Source of the DNA: Streptosporangiaceae bacterium
GTDB taxonomy: Bacteria > Actinomycetota > Actinomycetes > Streptosporangiales > Streptosporangiaceae
DNA: 39,901 bases
Assembly (NCBI GenBank): GCA_030045175.1
Contig: JASIBM010000422.1
Location: forward strand, 1-39,901
Reading direction: 5' to 3'
How positions within the stretch are numbered: position 1 is the first letter of the stretch; each line of letters begins with the position of its first letter. The notes under the pieces were generated by a model. It saw nothing but the letters and a program-made list of their open reading frames with translations. It was not told where the DNA came from and made no database searches. This document shows positions 1 through 8,637 of this stretch, piece after piece. The translations under genes and the position numbers were made by a program.

Positions 1-236
1 GGCACGGTGACGACGACGTGCGCGCCGGCGGGCACGGTGACCGACGACGCCGGGGGGGTGTTGGTGAGGGTGATCGCGGCCCAGCCGGACCCGGCCAGGC
101 ACGACCTCGCTGGGTCCTGAGGATGGCTGACAGGTCGCGGCGCGGTCGCGGCCGCGCTGGCGCAGCCAGCGATGGCGACCACGGCCGCGCATACCGCAGC
201 GCTTGTGCGCATTCGTTTCATGCCAATTGGACGCAC
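1..236 (-). CDS. Lipoprotein, N-terminal part (cut by window edge)
   Basis: This minus-strand frame enters from the right and is cut by the left edge of the window. It begins with a short basic n-region (MKRMR), a hydrophobic stretch and the lipobox I-A-G-C, which predicts cleavage by lipoprotein signal peptidase and lipid anchoring on the outer face of the membrane. The mature part visible is Ala/Pro/Thr/Val-rich with no recognised domain. I take the GTG at 236 as start because GAGGG lies about 6 bases upstream; an in-frame ATG at 221 gives the same signal peptide without a clear ribosome site. The function is not recognisable from about 78 residues. It is divergent from nothing visible and separated by 57 bases from the end of the next minus-strand gene. 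Confidence 0.55.
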   Translation of the reverse strand, partial: MRPIGMKRMRTSAAVCAAVVAIAGCASAAATAPRPVSHPQDPARSCLAGSGWAAITLTNTPPASSVTVPAGAHVVVTV

Positions 237-293
237 GACTGCCCTCGCCAGGTTCCGCCCTACCCGGCAAAGTCCAGCAGCGACTGACGATGG

Positions 294-2900
294 TTAGTCC
301 GTCCAGTCGCGTAGGTCTGTTTCGCCAGGCAGATCCGCTGGCAGTAGCGTTGTCAGGTCCTCCCGGGTCACGATGCCGGCCTCGGCTACTCGCCGCGCAT
401 GCCGCTCGGTCATCAGCTGGAATACCTGCCGGGCGGTCCTGCCGTTGCCGAACGTGGCGCCGCGGGGCAGCAAGGCGACGAAATCGAACAGGGCTTCCTT
501 CGCCTGCTCAGATAGCTCGTATCTGTGCTCAGTTGCCTGGCTCGCGATTATCTCGACAAGCTCCGTAGTGCTGTAGTCATCAAAGGAGAGCGTACGGGAG
601 AACCTCGACCCGAGTCCCGGGTTGGCCGCGATGAACCTGGACATCTCGTCCGGATAGCCCGCGACGATCACAGCCACCTCGTCCCGGTGGTCTTCCATGA
701 GCTTGACCAGCGTCGCGATCGTCTCCTGGCCGAAGTCGGAGGCCTGCCCGCGCGGGGTCAGCGCATAGGCCTCATCGATGAACAGCACTCCCCCGAGCGC
801 CTTGCGGAATACAGCCTGGGTCTTGGGCGCGGTATGCCCGACGTACTCGCCGACCAGGTCTGCGCGGTCAGCCTCGACCAGGTGACCGGATGCGAGCATG
901 CCGAGCGCGTGCAGCAGCCGGCCATACAGTCGCGCCACGGTCGTCTTCCCTGTGCCCGGATTGCCAGCGAACACCAGGTGACGACTGAGCGGCGGCGGCG
1001 GCAGCCCGGCCTGTTCGCGCAGCCTGACCATCTGCGCCAGATGCACAAGCGTGGTGACGTCACGCTTGACGCGGTCAAGGCCCACCAGCCGCCTCAGCTC
1101 GGCAAGCAGCGAATCAAGATCGCCTGGGGCCGGGTCGGTGGCCTGGCCGGCCGCGCCTGCCACGGCCTTAGCCCCAGGCCGGGCCGGCGACGGCGACGGC
1201 GAGGCGCCGGCCGCGGGCGCTGCCGACCGGCCGGCCGGGGCATTGGCATCGGCGGGCAACAGCGAGCTGGTCACGCGATCGGCCAGGCAGCATTCGAACA
1301 ATGGCTCAGCCCCGTCGGCGATGAGCACGTCTTGCGCGGTGTCGTGGAACCGGCAACGGCGTATCACAGGATCAGCCCCAGCGCCAACGTAGAGCGCTGG
1401 ATAGCTCGCGGCTGACATGGCGCAGTCCTCCATCAGGACGTGCCCGTTGTCGCTGACGTACACGCCATTGCTCGCGGTGCGGGCGATCGTGGTCGACCGT
1501 ATCTCCGCATCCGATCCGGCCCTGATCACGACGCCGGAGCCACCTGTCCCCGTGATCTCGCAGTCACGCGCGACGAGCAGGCTGCCGCTCTCCGCGACGA
1601 TCCCGGCGGCACCGCAATCTTCCACGCGCACCTCGCGCAAGACGGCACCGGCGCCAGCCCCCACTTCGATGCCCGCTCGCCGCGGCTTGGTGATCTGGCA
1701 ATCGGCCACCAGGACACGCCGGGGGGAGCGCAAGCAGATCCCGGTCCGCGCCTCGCTGATCTGGCACCCGTGCATGGCCACGTCGCCGCGCTCGGTCACC
1801 ATGACCCCGGACATGCGGGAGCGCATCATGCCCGTGCCCTCCGCGCGCAGCAGCGCGTCTCCGGTGACAGTGACCGCGTGCTCGGCTGACCCGCCTATGA
1901 CACAGTCCTTGAGCACGCCCCCGGCCCGCTCGCCGAGGTGCACGGCGCTGTAGCCGGTGTCGGTGAACTCGCAGCAGGTCAGTTCCATCCGGGCGGCCCC
2001 GACCGCGAAGGCCCCGTTGCCCGCCGGGCGCAGCACCGCGCCACCGTCCGCGGTGAGCACCGCGCTGTCCCTAGCGACCAGCCCGGTGTCCGCCGCGTCA
2101 GCAACGGTGCTGCCCGCCATGGTGACCACGCTCTCGTCGGTCGCGAGCACGCCGGCGGCGCCGGTCCGCTCGATCCGGCAGCCGCGCAGCACGACCTTGG
2201 CCGATCCGCCGGCGAAGACTCCCGTTGCCGCGGCGTCACGGATCCGGCAGCCGCGCAGCAGCGGCGCTCCGCTCTCGGTGACGCGCAGGCCGGCCCTGCC
2301 TGGGCCGACGATCTCGCAGTCCTCGAACACCCCGGTCGCGTGGCCGCTCACGTGAATGGCGTCCCCGGCGGGCCCGCTGATGGAGAGCCCGCTGATTGTC
2401 GGCGTGGCACCGCCGGCAACGACGACACCATGGCCTGCTAGCTCGGACAGCGCGCCGCCACGTACCGTGGCCCGGCTGTCCCCTGTGAACCGCAGGCCGT
2501 CGGCCGGGACCTTGCGTACCCGACAGTCACGCAGCTCGGGCTCGGCGTCGCCGGTCACCTCCAGGCAACCGCCGCTGATGCAGCACCGCTCAAGGACGAC
2601 GGTCCCGCCGGTGACAAGGACGGCTGCCCCGCCGCTCGCGTCCTGCTCGATGGTCAGGTCCCGCACCGTGCCCGCACCCGACACCACCTGGAGCGCCGGT
2701 CCTCCTGGCGAGATCACCCGCACGCTCTCCGCGCCCTGCTCAGCCGTGATCGTGACCGACCTGTCGAGCACGAGCGACTCGCGGTACTCGCCAGGAGTCA
2801 CGGATACCACGCCGCCGTCGGCAGCGACCCTGATCGCCGCCGAGATGGTCCGTTGCATGCCAAAGCCACGAGGACCGACCCGGACCAGCCCGGCTGTCAT
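294..2900 (-). CDS. Right-handed beta-helix protein fused to EccA/CbbX-like AAA+ ATPase
   Basis: 868 residues in two parts. Residues about 20-560 are a long run of roughly 23-residue beta-helix rungs of the pectate-lyase/NosD type (recurring patterns such as V-x-x-C-x-I-x-x-T-G-x-x-G-V). An Ala/Pro/Ser linker follows (about 565-600). Residues about 605-868 are an AAA+ domain with Walker A GNPGTGKTT (646-654), Walker B LFIDEAY (about 705-711), a sensor-like VIVAGYPDEM and an arginine-finger region GLGSRFSR, as in EccA of ESX systems and CbbX. There is no signal peptide, so it is probably cytoplasmic. The family suggests a remodelling ATPase; the helix could recognise a substrate or act as a scaffold (inference). 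It is divergent from the T7SS operon across 130 bases of palindromic sequence. The ATG at 2900 lacks a strong ribosome site and an ATG 14 codons in is also possible. Confidence 0.85.
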   Translation of the reverse strand: MTAGLVRVGPRGFGMQRTISAAIRVAADGGVVSVTPGEYRESLVLDRSVTITAEQGAESVRVISPGGPALQVVSGAGTVRDLTIEQDASGGAAVLVTGGTVVLERCCISGGCLEVTGDAEPELRDCRVRKVPADGLRFTGDSRATVRGGALSELAGHGVVVAGGATPTISGLSISGPAGDAIHVSGHATGVFEDCEIVGPGRAGLRVTESGAPLLRGCRIRDAAATGVFAGGSAKVVLRGCRIERTGAAGVLATDESVVTMAGSTVADAADTGLVARDSAVLTADGGAVLRPAGNGAFAVGAARMELTCCEFTDTGYSAVHLGERAGGVLKDCVIGGSAEHAVTVTGDALLRAEGTGMMRSRMSGVMVTERGDVAMHGCQISEARTGICLRSPRRVLVADCQITKPRRAGIEVGAGAGAVLREVRVEDCGAAGIVAESGSLLVARDCEITGTGGSGVVIRAGSDAEIRSTTIARTASNGVYVSDNGHVLMEDCAMSAASYPALYVGAGADPVIRRCRFHDTAQDVLIADGAEPLFECCLADRVTSSLLPADANAPAGRSAAPAAGASPSPSPARPGAKAVAGAAGQATDPAPGDLDSLLAELRRLVGLDRVKRDVTTLVHLAQMVRLREQAGLPPPPLSRHLVFAGNPGTGKTTVARLYGRLLHALGMLASGHLVEADRADLVGEYVGHTAPKTQAVFRKALGGVLFIDEAYALTPRGQASDFGQETIATLVKLMEDHRDEVAVIVAGYPDEMSRFIAANPGLGSRFSRTLSFDDYSTTELVEIIASQATEHRYELSEQAKEALFDFVALLPRGATFGNGRTARQVFQLMTERHARRVAEAGIVTREDLTTLLPADLPGETDLRDWTD

Positions 2901-2947
2901 GGGCTAACTGTGCCGCGAGGCCGGGGAGCGCTGGCCAGTCACCGCGC

Positions 2948-3017
2948 GGGGACCGTCCCCTTTACTGTGACGGCATGAGCACCGCATGGGGACTTTCGAG
3001 AGCGCCGCGTCCCCATG
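2948..3017. promoter_or_regulatory. Candidate operator: GGGGAC/GTCCCC palindromes in divergent promoter
   Basis: Two perfect inverted repeats of the same core lie between the divergent beta-helix/AAA gene and the T7SS operon. One is GGGGACCGTCCCC at 2948-2960. The other is CATGGGGAC at 2985-2993 paired with GTCCCCATG at 3009-3017 (9-bp arms, 15-base spacer). A related copy occurs before the first WXG100 gene. They look like sites for a dimeric regulator; which one is unknown. A 19-codon frame from the ATG at 2975 ends in a TGA (3032-3034) that overlaps the ATG at 3031, so a coupled leader peptide is possible. Confidence 0.45.
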
Positions 3018-3030
3018 CCACGCTGGCAGA

Positions 3031-3561
3031 ATGACCACGCCTAGCAACCCGGTCGAGGTGCCGCAGCTCGAGATGCTGTGGACGACGCCGCCGCCGTACA
3101 TCGGCACGGTGGGCGGCGGAACCGGCAGCGGGTCGGCGCCGGAAGTTCCTGAGATCGACGTCAGCCTGGCCACCGTGCAGTCGGCCGAATCGGCCATGCT
3201 GGCCGCCGAGTCGACGATCGTCGGGGAATACAACGCGCTGGTGCCCGACGTCAAGGCGGCGGTCGACTCGGCTTCGTTCTATGGCCAGGAGGCCACCTAC
3301 AGCATGTCGATACCTGGCGGGGACCTGCAGACCGTGGAGGTAATGCCGGACACCAATCTCCAGCAGTCCGCGCAGCAGTACGCGGCGCAGATCAACCCGG
3401 TCATGTCCCAGGTCCTCGCCTTGGTCGCGGCGGCGACCGAGGCATGCGGCATCTTCACGGCGCTGCTAGACAAGGCGGGCCAGATGTACGCCTCCGCCGA
3501 CACGAGCTCGGCGCTGCCCTATGCGCCGGCCAATTACACGTCGAGCGTCCCGCCCGCGTAG
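3031..3561 (+). CDS. T7SS-associated small protein with YxxxD export motif
   Basis: 176 residues, no signal peptide. A Pro/Gly-rich head of about 40 residues is followed by two long amphipathic Ala-rich helical stretches (about 45-80 and 105-150), and then Y153-A-S-A-D157, which fits the YxxxD/E type VII export motif, with a Pro-rich tail. There is no W-x-G turn, so this is not a classical WXG100 protein; the layout is closer to PE/EspC-like substrates. It is the first gene of the plus-strand T7SS operon, 72 bases before a WXG100-like gene. I chose the ATG at 3031 because an upstream in-frame ATG (2986) lies inside the inverted repeat; neither has a strong ribosome site. Likely a secreted substrate or co-substrate (inference). 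Confidence 0.7.
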   Translation: MTTPSNPVEVPQLEMLWTTPPPYIGTVGGGTGSGSAPEVPEIDVSLATVQSAESAMLAAESTIVGEYNALVPDVKAAVDSASFYGQEATYSMSIPGGDLQTVEVMPDTNLQQSAQQYAAQINPVMSQVLALVAAATEACGIFTALLDKAGQMYASADTSSALPYAPANYTSSVPPA

Positions 3562-3575
3562 GCGTGTCCCTCAAA

Positions 3576-3601
3576 GGGGCAGTCCCCGTATGTGGCCATA
3601 C
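3576..3601. promoter_or_regulatory. Second GTCCCC palindrome before WXG100 gene
   Basis: GGGGCAGTCCCC (3576-3587) is followed directly by GTATG-TGGC-CATAC (3588-3601), an inverted repeat. The first part closely resembles the GGGGACCGTCCCC site upstream of the operon. It lies in the 72-base gap between the first gene and the WXG100-like gene, so it may be a second regulated promoter or operator inside the operon. No convincing -35/-10 pair was found. Confidence 0.35.
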
Positions 3602-3633
3602 CGCTGGTGACGGGCGGCGATTAGCTTCCAGCC

Positions 3634-3939
3634 ATGGTCACCACCATCAGCATAGAAAGCTTCAAGGTCGACCTGCAGCAGCTACAAGACGCGATCGGCA
3701 CCGTCAGCGCGCAGGCTCAGACCATCGGCGAGCAGGCTCAGGTCATCCAGGCCCAGCTCGCCGAGGTGCCCTCCTGGTGGAGCGCGCCGTCCGAGGTTCC
3801 GTTCTCCCAGCTCGCGATGGCCTGCACGAATCAGCTAAACGGACTGGTATCCCTGCTCCAGGAGATGATCACCAGGATGAACTCCGCATACCAGAACTAC
3901 CTGAGCGCCGAGACGGCCAATGTGAGCACGCTGCACTGA
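3634..3939 (+). CDS. WXG100-like (ESAT-6 family) protein
   Basis: 101 residues, the usual WXG100 length, with two amphipathic helices joined by a turn at W48-W49-S50-A51, where the normal W-x-G is W-x-A. The C-terminal helix ends in Y89-L-S-A-E93, a YxxxE export motif. It has no signal peptide, as expected for type VII substrates. It sits 58 bases before another WXG100-like gene, so the two could form the usual antiparallel heterodimer, though the partner is longer than normal. Probably exported through the EccC encoded downstream. The family call is firm; the partner is inferred. Confidence 0.85.
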   Translation: MVTTISIESFKVDLQQLQDAIGTVSAQAQTIGEQAQVIQAQLAEVPSWWSAPSEVPFSQLAMACTNQLNGLVSLLQEMITRMNSAYQNYLSAETANVSTLH

Positions 3940-3997
3940 CCGTGCCGGAAGCCGTCGGCACGCGTCAACGAGACAGCCAAAGAGAAGGCAGGCGAGC

Positions 3998-4474
3998 GTG
4001 ACCGTCCCCGCTGAGTACAACGACGTAGCGCTGCGCATCTCTCCGGCCAGCGTCTACGAGATCGGAAACAACATCCAGGCCGCGGTCGGCAATGTCATCG
4101 ACGCGCTCGGCTCGATCACAAGCACGCTCAATGGCCTCCAGCTTGGCTGGGTCGGCAGCACGGCCACCGAGGCCAAGCAGTTCACCGACCAGTGGACGGC
4201 CGCCATGACGAACCTGTTCGGCGTCGGCCCGGCCAGCGGCAACGGCTCGGCCTCGATGGGCGTGCTCCAGCAGGTGATCGCCGCGCTGATGACCGTGGGA
4301 GGCAACTACGGCGTCGCCGAGACGGGCATCGTGTCCATGTTCAACTCGCTGGCCGCCGGTACTACCACCGACAAGAACACGTCCACCTCGTCAAGCACGG
4401 GCGGCCCCACAGCGACGTCAGTGACAGACCCATCGCAGAGCTCGGTCGGGGAGATTAACTGGGCGTACCTATGA
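3998..4474 (+). CDS. WXG100-family protein with Ser/Thr-rich C-terminal extension
   Basis: 158 residues from a GTG start preceded by an AGAAGGCAGG ribosome site. The first 110 residues have the WXG100 fold: helix, turn W51-V-G53, helix, then Y104-G-V-A-E108 (YxxxE). The last 35 residues are a disordered Thr/Ser-rich tail ending in INWAYL. The stop overlaps the eccC start in an ATGA, so the two are probably translationally coupled. The extension makes it longer than a classical EsxA/EsxB. It is a likely substrate, or a chaperone-like partner of the neighbouring WXG protein or of the giant protein downstream. Confidence 0.85.
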   Translation: MTVPAEYNDVALRISPASVYEIGNNIQAAVGNVIDALGSITSTLNGLQLGWVGSTATEAKQFTDQWTAAMTNLFGVGPASGNGSASMGVLQQVIAALMTVGGNYGVAETGIVSMFNSLAAGTTTDKNTSTSSSTGGPTATSVTDPSQSSVGEINWAYL

Positions 4475-7400
4475 CCAGGGTCATCTTTCATCGTCCGGTA
4501 AGGGCGACGCCGCCCGTCATACCGGACCAGCGGGTCACGCTCCCTTCCGTGCCGCAGGAGCAGCGCTCTGCTACCACCTCGTCGATGCTGATGCTGGCGA
4601 TGCCGATCATGAGCAGCATCACGATGGCGGCATACATGATCAGCTATGGCAAGCCATGGCTGATCGCGATGGGCGCGTTCTTCGTGATCGGCTCGGTCGG
4701 CACCGGGCTGGTGATGCGGCATCAGCTGCGCAAGGGCACTCGCCAGTACAAGTTCGGCGCGCGTGCCCGCTACCTGGACTACCTCACGCAGGTACGGCAC
4801 GGCGCCAGGGAAGTCGCCAGGCAGCAGCGCTTCGCGGCGGCGTGGACGCATCCGTCGCCTGAGCGGCTGTGGGCGATCGCACGCGGCCGGCGGCGGGTAT
4901 GGGAACGCCGCGTCACCGACCCCGATTTCCTGAAGGTGCGGCTCGGCACCGGGCGGGACAAGCTGGCGACGGCCATCCAGCTATCCGGCCAGGCCGATCC
5001 GTTGGCTGAGTACGACAAGCACGTGCTCAAGGCCGTGGAACGGCTGACCGAGCGGCTAGGCATGGTCGGGCGTCAGCCAGCCTGGGCGGACCTGGCGAAC
5101 GCCGGAGTCGTCAGCATGCTCGGGCCTGCCGAGCGGGTGCGCGCGCTGGCCAGGTCGATGCTGCTGCAGGTCGCGGTGCTGCACGCACCTGCCGACGTCA
5201 CGATCATGGTCTGCACGGCCAGCGACCCCGGCTGGGAGTGGGCGAAGTGGCTGCCGCACGTGCGCGGCGAGCAGGCGGCGGGCGCTGGCGACCGCGAGTG
5301 CGGCCACGGCGATGGCCGGGGCAGCTCGGACAACGGAGCAGAGTCCGCGCCGCTCGTGGCGGCCACCATGGCCGGGCTGTCTGACGTGCTCGAGGCCGAG
5401 GTCGACCGCGCGGTGGCGGCCACCACGAGCAAGGCCGTGATCCACGCCAGGCTTTCCGGTCAGCCGCTGGCGACCAGGCGGCTGGTGCTGATCATCGATT
5501 CCTACGATCCGGCCGCCGCGTGGGCCCGATCCCCGGCCGCGACAGGGCTGTTCGAGCTGGCCGGGCCGCAGACTGGGATCACCGTAGTGTGCCTGGTGGA
5601 GTCCGAGACGGCGGAGCCGACTCGGACTCGCCTGCGAGCGCGCGTCGCTGCCGACGGCTCGCTGACGCTCGAAGGACCTCAGGCCGGCCTGCACGCGCAA
5701 ACCGAGAACGTCAGGGCCGACCAGGCAGACCCGGGCCTGGCCGAGCTGACCGCCCGCGCGCTCGCGCCGCTGCGGCTGTCACTCGACCCCGAGCGACTGC
5801 TACTCGACGCCATCAGCCTGCCCGACATGCTCGGCGTCGCCGACGTCGCCGACATCGACCCGGCGCGATCCTGGGTGAGCGCCAGCGACGAGCGGCTGCT
5901 GCGGCTGCCGATCGGCCGGGACGGCGACGGCGAACAGGTCGAGCTTGACCTCAAGGAGGCTGCGCAGGGCGGCATGGGCCCGCACGGGCTCGTGGTTGGC
6001 GCGACCGGGTCGGGCAAGAGCGAGCTACTGCGGACCCTCGTCACCGGGCTGGTGATGACGCATCCGCCGGACCTGCTCAGCCTGGTGCTCGTCGACTTCA
6101 AAGGCGGCGCCACCTTTGCCGGGCTCACGGATCTGCCGCACGTGGCCGGCCTGATCACCAACCTGGCCGGTGACCTGACGCTGGTCGACCGGGTGCGCGC
6201 CGCCCTGCACGGCGAGCAGCAGCGCCGCCAGCGACTGCTCCGCGAGGCAGGCAACGTGGACTCGCTGCGTGATTATCACGCTCGCCGCGCGGCCGGTCGC
6301 ACCGAGGCCGCTGGCAAGCCGCTCGAACCGCTTCCTTACCTGCTGATCGTTGTCGACGAGTTCGGCGAGTTGCTCTCGCAGCGCAACGACTTCATCGACC
6401 TTTTCGTCCAGATCGGCCGGGTGGGCAGGTCGCTTGGCATGCACCTGCTGCTGGCCACGCAGCGGCTCGAGGAGGGCCGCATGCGAGGGCTGGAGTCGCA
6501 CCTGTCCTACCGGATCTGCCTGCGAACCTTCAGCGCCGCGGAGAGCCGGGCCGTGATCGGCACCACGGACGCCTATCAGCTTCCTTCAGTGCCCGGCTCG
6601 GCCTACCTCAAGGTGGGCGAGGATGCCTACCGCAGGTTCCGCATCGCCCACATGTCCGGCCCATATCATGACCCCGGCGCAGCCAGGGATGGAACGGTAC
6701 CCGCGGAGCCGGTCGTCACCCCATTCGGGCTGCGCGAGCAGGCGCCGCAGACCCCGGCCGCGTCGCGTAGGGCGCCACGCCGCACCAGGACAGTGCATAC
6801 CGGGCTGACCGTGATGCAGGCCGCCGTGGCCCGGCTGAGCAGGTTCGGAGAGGCAGTGCATCAGGTGTGGCTGCCGCCACTTCCCTCGGTGATCCCGCTG
6901 GACGCCCTGCTCGGGCCGGTGGCCGAGCAGCCCGGCCGGGGATGCCAGGCAGCCATGTGGCCGGGGCCAGGCCGGCTATCGTTCCCCGTCGGCCTGGTCG
7001 ACCTGCCGTTCCAGCAGCGCCAGGAGCCGCTGGTGCTCGATTTCGCGCACAAGCACGGCAACCTCGCGCTGGTCGGAGCGCCGCAGACGGGCAAGAGCTT
7101 CCTGCTCCGCACGATCATGCTCTCCGCCATGCTCACCCACACGCCGCAGGAGGCGCAGTTCTACTGCGTCGACTTCGGCGGTGGCACGCTGGCGCCGTTC
7201 GCAGCGGCACCGCACGTCGGCGCGGTGGCCGGGCGCCGCGATCCAGAGACGGCCACCCGCCTGTTCGGCGAGATGGTCCGGCTGATCACGGCGCGCGAGC
7301 AGCTCTTCACCGATCACAACATCGAGTCCGCAGGCAGCCTGCGCGCCATGGCAAGGGCCGGCCGGCTGCCATCGGGCACCAGGGCCGCCGACGTCTTCGT

Positions 7401-8631
7401 CGTCATCGACAACTGGGGCGCGGTCCGCGCCGAGGTCGCTGGGGCGGAAGAGGCACTGCTTGAGATCGCGTTCCGCGGCCTGGGCGTCGGAGTGCACGTG
7501 ATACTCACGGCCAGCCGCTGGGCTGACATCAGGATGAATCTGCGCGACGGCATCAGTGCCCGGATCGAGTTGCGGCTCAACGATCCCGCCGAGTCGGAGG
7601 TAGACCGCCAGCTCGCGCGTCAGCTCGCGGCCAGCCCTCCAGGACGCGGCATCGCGCCACCCAGCCTGATCTTCCACGGGCTCGTTCCCCGGCTTGATGG
7701 CATGGAGACACTCGAGGACATCAGCGAGGCACAGGACGACACCATCGCGAAGATCGCCGGCGCCTGGGACGGAGCCACCGCACCGCCGATCAGGCTGCTC
7801 CCTGACTTGGTGCCGGCCGCCAGCCTGCGCGCGTCCTGGCGCGGTGGCCAGGCTGGCTCGGCGACCGCGGTTCCGATCGGCCTTAGCGATATCGACCTCG
7901 AGCAGATCGGCATCGACCTGGCAGACGGAGATCCGCACGTGCTCGTGATCGGCGACGCGGGAGCTGGCAAGACGGTCTTCCTGCGCACGCTCATCCGCGG
8001 GCTCGCCGCCTCCTGCGACCCGAACCAGGTCAGGTTCATGCTCGTCGACTACCGCCGTGGCCTGGTGGACGCCCTGCCAGCCGAGTATGTCGGCGCCTAT
8101 GCGGGCGATGGGCTGGCCGCGGGTGAGTACGCGGCTCAGCTAGCCGCCAAGCTGGCCGAGCGGATGCCGCCGCCGGGGCTGCCCGCCGCCGCCCTGCGTG
8201 CCAGGGACTGGTGGACGGGCCCCGAGCTCTACCTGGTCGCCGACGACTACGACCTGGTGGCGACCGGCCACGCCTCGCCGCTTGGCGCCCTGGCTGACTA
8301 TGTCCCGCATGCCCGCGAGACCGGCCTGCATATCATCCTGGCCCGGCGGGTGTCCGGCTGGACTCGCGCCATGACCAGCGATCAGCTGCTCGCGCGCATT
8401 CGCGATCTCGGCACGACGGGCCTGATACTCTCCGGGGACCCACGCGAGGGCGCGCTGCTCGGTGCCGAGCGGGCCACCATGCGCAAGCCAGGCCGGGGCG
8501 TGCTCGTCCGTCGCCGCGAGCCCGCCGTCCTGGTCCAGGTAGCCACTACCGAGGACCAGCCTGCACAGCCGGACGGGGATCGGCCCGCTGACAGTGACAG
8601 CGAGCTAGTGGTCGCGCGCCCGCGCGGGTAG
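4471..8631 (+). CDS. eccC: Type VII secretion ATPase EccC (FtsK/SpoIIIE family)
   Basis: 1386 residues, a single-chain EccC. Two N-terminal membrane helices (about 39-58 and 63-82) lead to three FtsK/SpoIIIE ATPase modules. Module 1 has Walker A GATGSGKS (about 510-517) and Walker B LLIVVDEF. Module 2 has Walker A GAPQTGKS (869-876), but its Walker B reads FVVIDNWG, with Asn in place of the catalytic acid. Module 3 has GDAGAGKT (1161-1168) and LYLVADDYD. EccC is the motor of the ESX membrane complex and binds the C-terminal signals of WXG100 substrates, classically through module 3. The start overlaps the preceding gene by 4 bases. Its own stop, in GGTAGGAATCG, provides the ribosome site for the giant gene beginning six bases later, tying that protein to the secretion motor. 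Confidence 0.95.
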   Translation: MTRVIFHRPVRATPPVIPDQRVTLPSVPQEQRSATTSSMLMLAMPIMSSITMAAYMISYGKPWLIAMGAFFVIGSVGTGLVMRHQLRKGTRQYKFGARARYLDYLTQVRHGAREVARQQRFAAAWTHPSPERLWAIARGRRRVWERRVTDPDFLKVRLGTGRDKLATAIQLSGQADPLAEYDKHVLKAVERLTERLGMVGRQPAWADLANAGVVSMLGPAERVRALARSMLLQVAVLHAPADVTIMVCTASDPGWEWAKWLPHVRGEQAAGAGDRECGHGDGRGSSDNGAESAPLVAATMAGLSDVLEAEVDRAVAATTSKAVIHARLSGQPLATRRLVLIIDSYDPAAAWARSPAATGLFELAGPQTGITVVCLVESETAEPTRTRLRARVAADGSLTLEGPQAGLHAQTENVRADQADPGLAELTARALAPLRLSLDPERLLLDAISLPDMLGVADVADIDPARSWVSASDERLLRLPIGRDGDGEQVELDLKEAAQGGMGPHGLVVGATGSGKSELLRTLVTGLVMTHPPDLLSLVLVDFKGGATFAGLTDLPHVAGLITNLAGDLTLVDRVRAALHGEQQRRQRLLREAGNVDSLRDYHARRAAGRTEAAGKPLEPLPYLLIVVDEFGELLSQRNDFIDLFVQIGRVGRSLGMHLLLATQRLEEGRMRGLESHLSYRICLRTFSAAESRAVIGTTDAYQLPSVPGSAYLKVGEDAYRRFRIAHMSGPYHDPGAARDGTVPAEPVVTPFGLREQAPQTPAASRRAPRRTRTVHTGLTVMQAAVARLSRFGEAVHQVWLPPLPSVIPLDALLGPVAEQPGRGCQAAMWPGPGRLSFPVGLVDLPFQQRQEPLVLDFAHKHGNLALVGAPQTGKSFLLRTIMLSAMLTHTPQEAQFYCVDFGGGTLAPFAAAPHVGAVAGRRDPETATRLFGEMVRLITAREQLFTDHNIESAGSLRAMARAGRLPSGTRAADVFVVIDNWGAVRAEVAGAEEALLEIAFRGLGVGVHVILTASRWADIRMNLRDGISARIELRLNDPAESEVDRQLARQLAASPPGRGIAPPSLIFHGLVPRLDGMETLEDISEAQDDTIAKIAGAWDGATAPPIRLLPDLVPAASLRASWRGGQAGSATAVPIGLSDIDLEQIGIDLADGDPHVLVIGDAGAGKTVFLRTLIRGLAASCDPNQVRFMLVDYRRGLVDALPAEYVGAYAGDGLAAGEYAAQLAAKLAERMPPPGLPAAALRARDWWTGPELYLVADDYDLVATGHASPLGALADYVPHARETGLHIILARRVSGWTRAMTSDQLLARIRDLGTTGLILSGDPREGALLGAERATMRKPGRGVLVRRREPAVLVQVATTEDQPAQPDGDRPADSDSELVVARPRG

Positions 8632-8637
8632 GAATCG

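Noticed and set aside
525..1415. Long plus-strand frame opposite the AAA+ part of the beta-helix gene
   Set aside because: It mirrors the coding phase of a gene with clear Walker motifs; the peptide is Arg/Pro-rich with no family features. A shadow of high-GC codon bias.
2948..2960. GGGGACCGTCCCC as a DosR box
   Set aside because: The half-sites match, but the spacer is 1 base instead of 4, so a different regulator is more likely.
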